Source: Mycobacterium kyogaense (lineage in GTDB: Bacteria > Actinomycetota > Actinomycetes > Mycobacteriales > Mycobacteriaceae). Taken from it: a DNA stretch of 64,000 bases. The notes below the pieces were generated by a model. The model saw only the letters and a program-made list of their open reading frames with translations, did no database searches and was not told the origin of the DNA. Shown piece after piece: positions 61,431 to 64,000 of this stretch (position 1 is its first letter; the number at the start of each line of letters is the position of its first letter). Both the position numbers and the translations under genes were made by a program. The stretch spans positions 1-64,000 of the forward strand of contig NZ_QJUA01000025.1 in assembly GCF_003254575.1 (NCBI RefSeq), in the 5' to 3' direction.

Positions 61431-62328
61431 CCGTTCAGGATTCGGGCCAGCACTTCGCGTCGCGACGGACGTTGGTGTGGCGCCGCTTCCGCCGCAACCG
61501 GCCCGCGATGGTGTCGGCTGTGGTGCTGGTCGTGTTGTTCGTGGGGTGCTGGGTGCTGCCGCCGCTGCTGCCCTACTCCTACACCGATCTGGACTACTAC
61601 GCGCTGCAGCAGCCACCGTCGCCGCAGCACTGGTTCGGCACCAACGCACTCGGCCAGGACCTGCTCGCCCAGACTCTGCGCGGCATGCAGAAATCGATGG
61701 TGATCGGCGTCTGCGTCGCGGTGATCTCCACGCTGGTGGCCGCGACCGTCGGCGCGGTCGCCGGGTACTTCGGCGGCTGGCGCGACACCGCGCTGATGTG
61801 GTTCGTCGACCTGCTGCTCGTGGTGCCGGGCTTCATCCTGATCGCGATCGTCACGCCGAGCACGCGGGGCGCAGGCACGGTGGTGTGGTTGATCGTGCTG
61901 CTCGCCGCGTTCAGCTGGATGATCAGCTCCCGCATGGTGCGTGGCCTGACGATGAGCCTGCGCGACCGCGAATTCGTCGCGGCCGCACGCTACATGGGGG
62001 TCAGCAACACGCGCATCATCGCCCGGCACATCGTGCCCAACGTGGCGTCGATCCTGATCATCGACACCACGCTCAACGTCGGTGTCGCGATCTTGGCCGA
62101 AACCGGGCTGAGCTTCCTGGGTTTCGGCGTGCAGCCGCCCGACGTCTCGCTGGGCACGCTGATCGCCGCGGGCACCGCCTCGGTGACGACGTTCCCGTGG
62201 GTGTTCCTGTTCCCCGCTGGGATCCTGGTGCTGATCGTGTTGTGCGCCAATCTCATCGGCGACGGGTTGCGCGACGCGCTGGATCCCGGCGTGCGCCCGG
62301 CGCGGCTCACCCGTCAGAGGTCACGCCG

Positions 62329-62332
<4 letters not shown>
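61427..62332 (+). CDS. oppC: oligopeptide ABC transporter permease OppC
   Basis: This 301-residue permease subunit has an N-terminal OppC-type segment (FRRNRPAMVSAVVLVVLFVGC) and the EAA loop REFVAAARYMGVSNTRIIARH. A C-terminal GLSFLGFGVQPPDVSLGTLI motif is typical of the family. It pairs with OppB to form the peptide pathway and overlaps oppD by four bases. Confidence 0.94.

Positions 62333-64000
<1,668 letters not shown>

Overview
The window is high-GC chromosomal DNA from a mycobacterium, most probably a fast-growing Mycolicibacterium-type species. The evidence is the gene order and protein sequences. Read on the minus strand, the backbone runs oppBCD (divergent), cysDNC, argS-lysA-hom-thrC-thrB-rho, rpmE-prfA-prmC-sua5-wecA, atpIBEFHAGDC, murA and an rRNA operon. 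This matches, in reverse, the M. tuberculosis region from about Rv1281c to Rv1315. Mycobacterial hallmarks include the fused b-delta ATP synthase subunit, the gamma-subunit loop insertion, Asp in place of the catalytic Cys of MurA, and a rho with a long Asn/Arg/Gly/Asp-rich insertion. Translation starts are often GTG and several genes look leaderless.

Layout. 1-340: promoter and leader of an rRNA operon whose 16S gene lies just outside the window (minus strand). 340-2687: murA, a PduO-type cobalamin adenosyltransferase and a DUF2550 protein. 2694-10696: complete ATP synthase operon. 10960-15105: wecA, sua5, prmC, prfA and rpmE with a structured leader. 15265-20236: accessory insert between rpmE and rho (fadD1-like ligase, TetR, mycothiol-dependent-isomerase-like protein, two MarR regulators, an MDR oxidoreductase). 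20241-29015: rho, the threonine branch, lysA and argS. 29117-36714: tRNA-Arg(CCG) followed by a strongly accessory stretch. It holds a J-domain protein with a histone-H1-like repeat tail, gene debris with palindromic sites, a type II restriction-modification pair, a membrane M50-type protease gene paired with an internally repeated leader-bearing protein, and two small secreted proteins. 36883-46161: heteromeric acyl-CoA dehydrogenase pair, RCK-channel-RCK potassium channel, LLM oxidoreductase, GntR/sterol-desaturase pair, and a NarL-type two-component system with a DUF4097 protein. 46158-52547: sulfate-assimilation operon (cysD, cysNC, cysQ-like, hydrolase, Rrf2 regulator, nitronate monooxygenase-like gene) and a beta-carbonic anhydrase. 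52611-60067: a five-gene operon in which an OmpR-type two-component system precedes two GT39 membrane glycosyltransferases (one frameshifted) and a GT2-GtrA fusion. 60175-64000: a small membrane protein and oppBCD, with oppD cut by the window end.

How the genes work together. The ATP synthase, MurA, WecA, the aspartate-family amino-acid genes, Rho and the release-factor pair are housekeeping. The cys operon makes APS/PAPS and probably controls PAP/PAPS levels through the CysQ-like phosphatase, with an Rrf2 regulator inside the operon. The TCS-GT39-GtrA operon looks like a regulated system that loads a sugar on a polyprenyl carrier and transfers it outside the membrane. Three 11-bp-spaced PhoP-like heptamers lie in its promoter region.

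The most unusual items are the M50-type protease with its repeated partner protein (32282-35576) and the H1-like/J-domain fusion (29225-29713). No CRISPR array, insertion sequence or prophage was seen.
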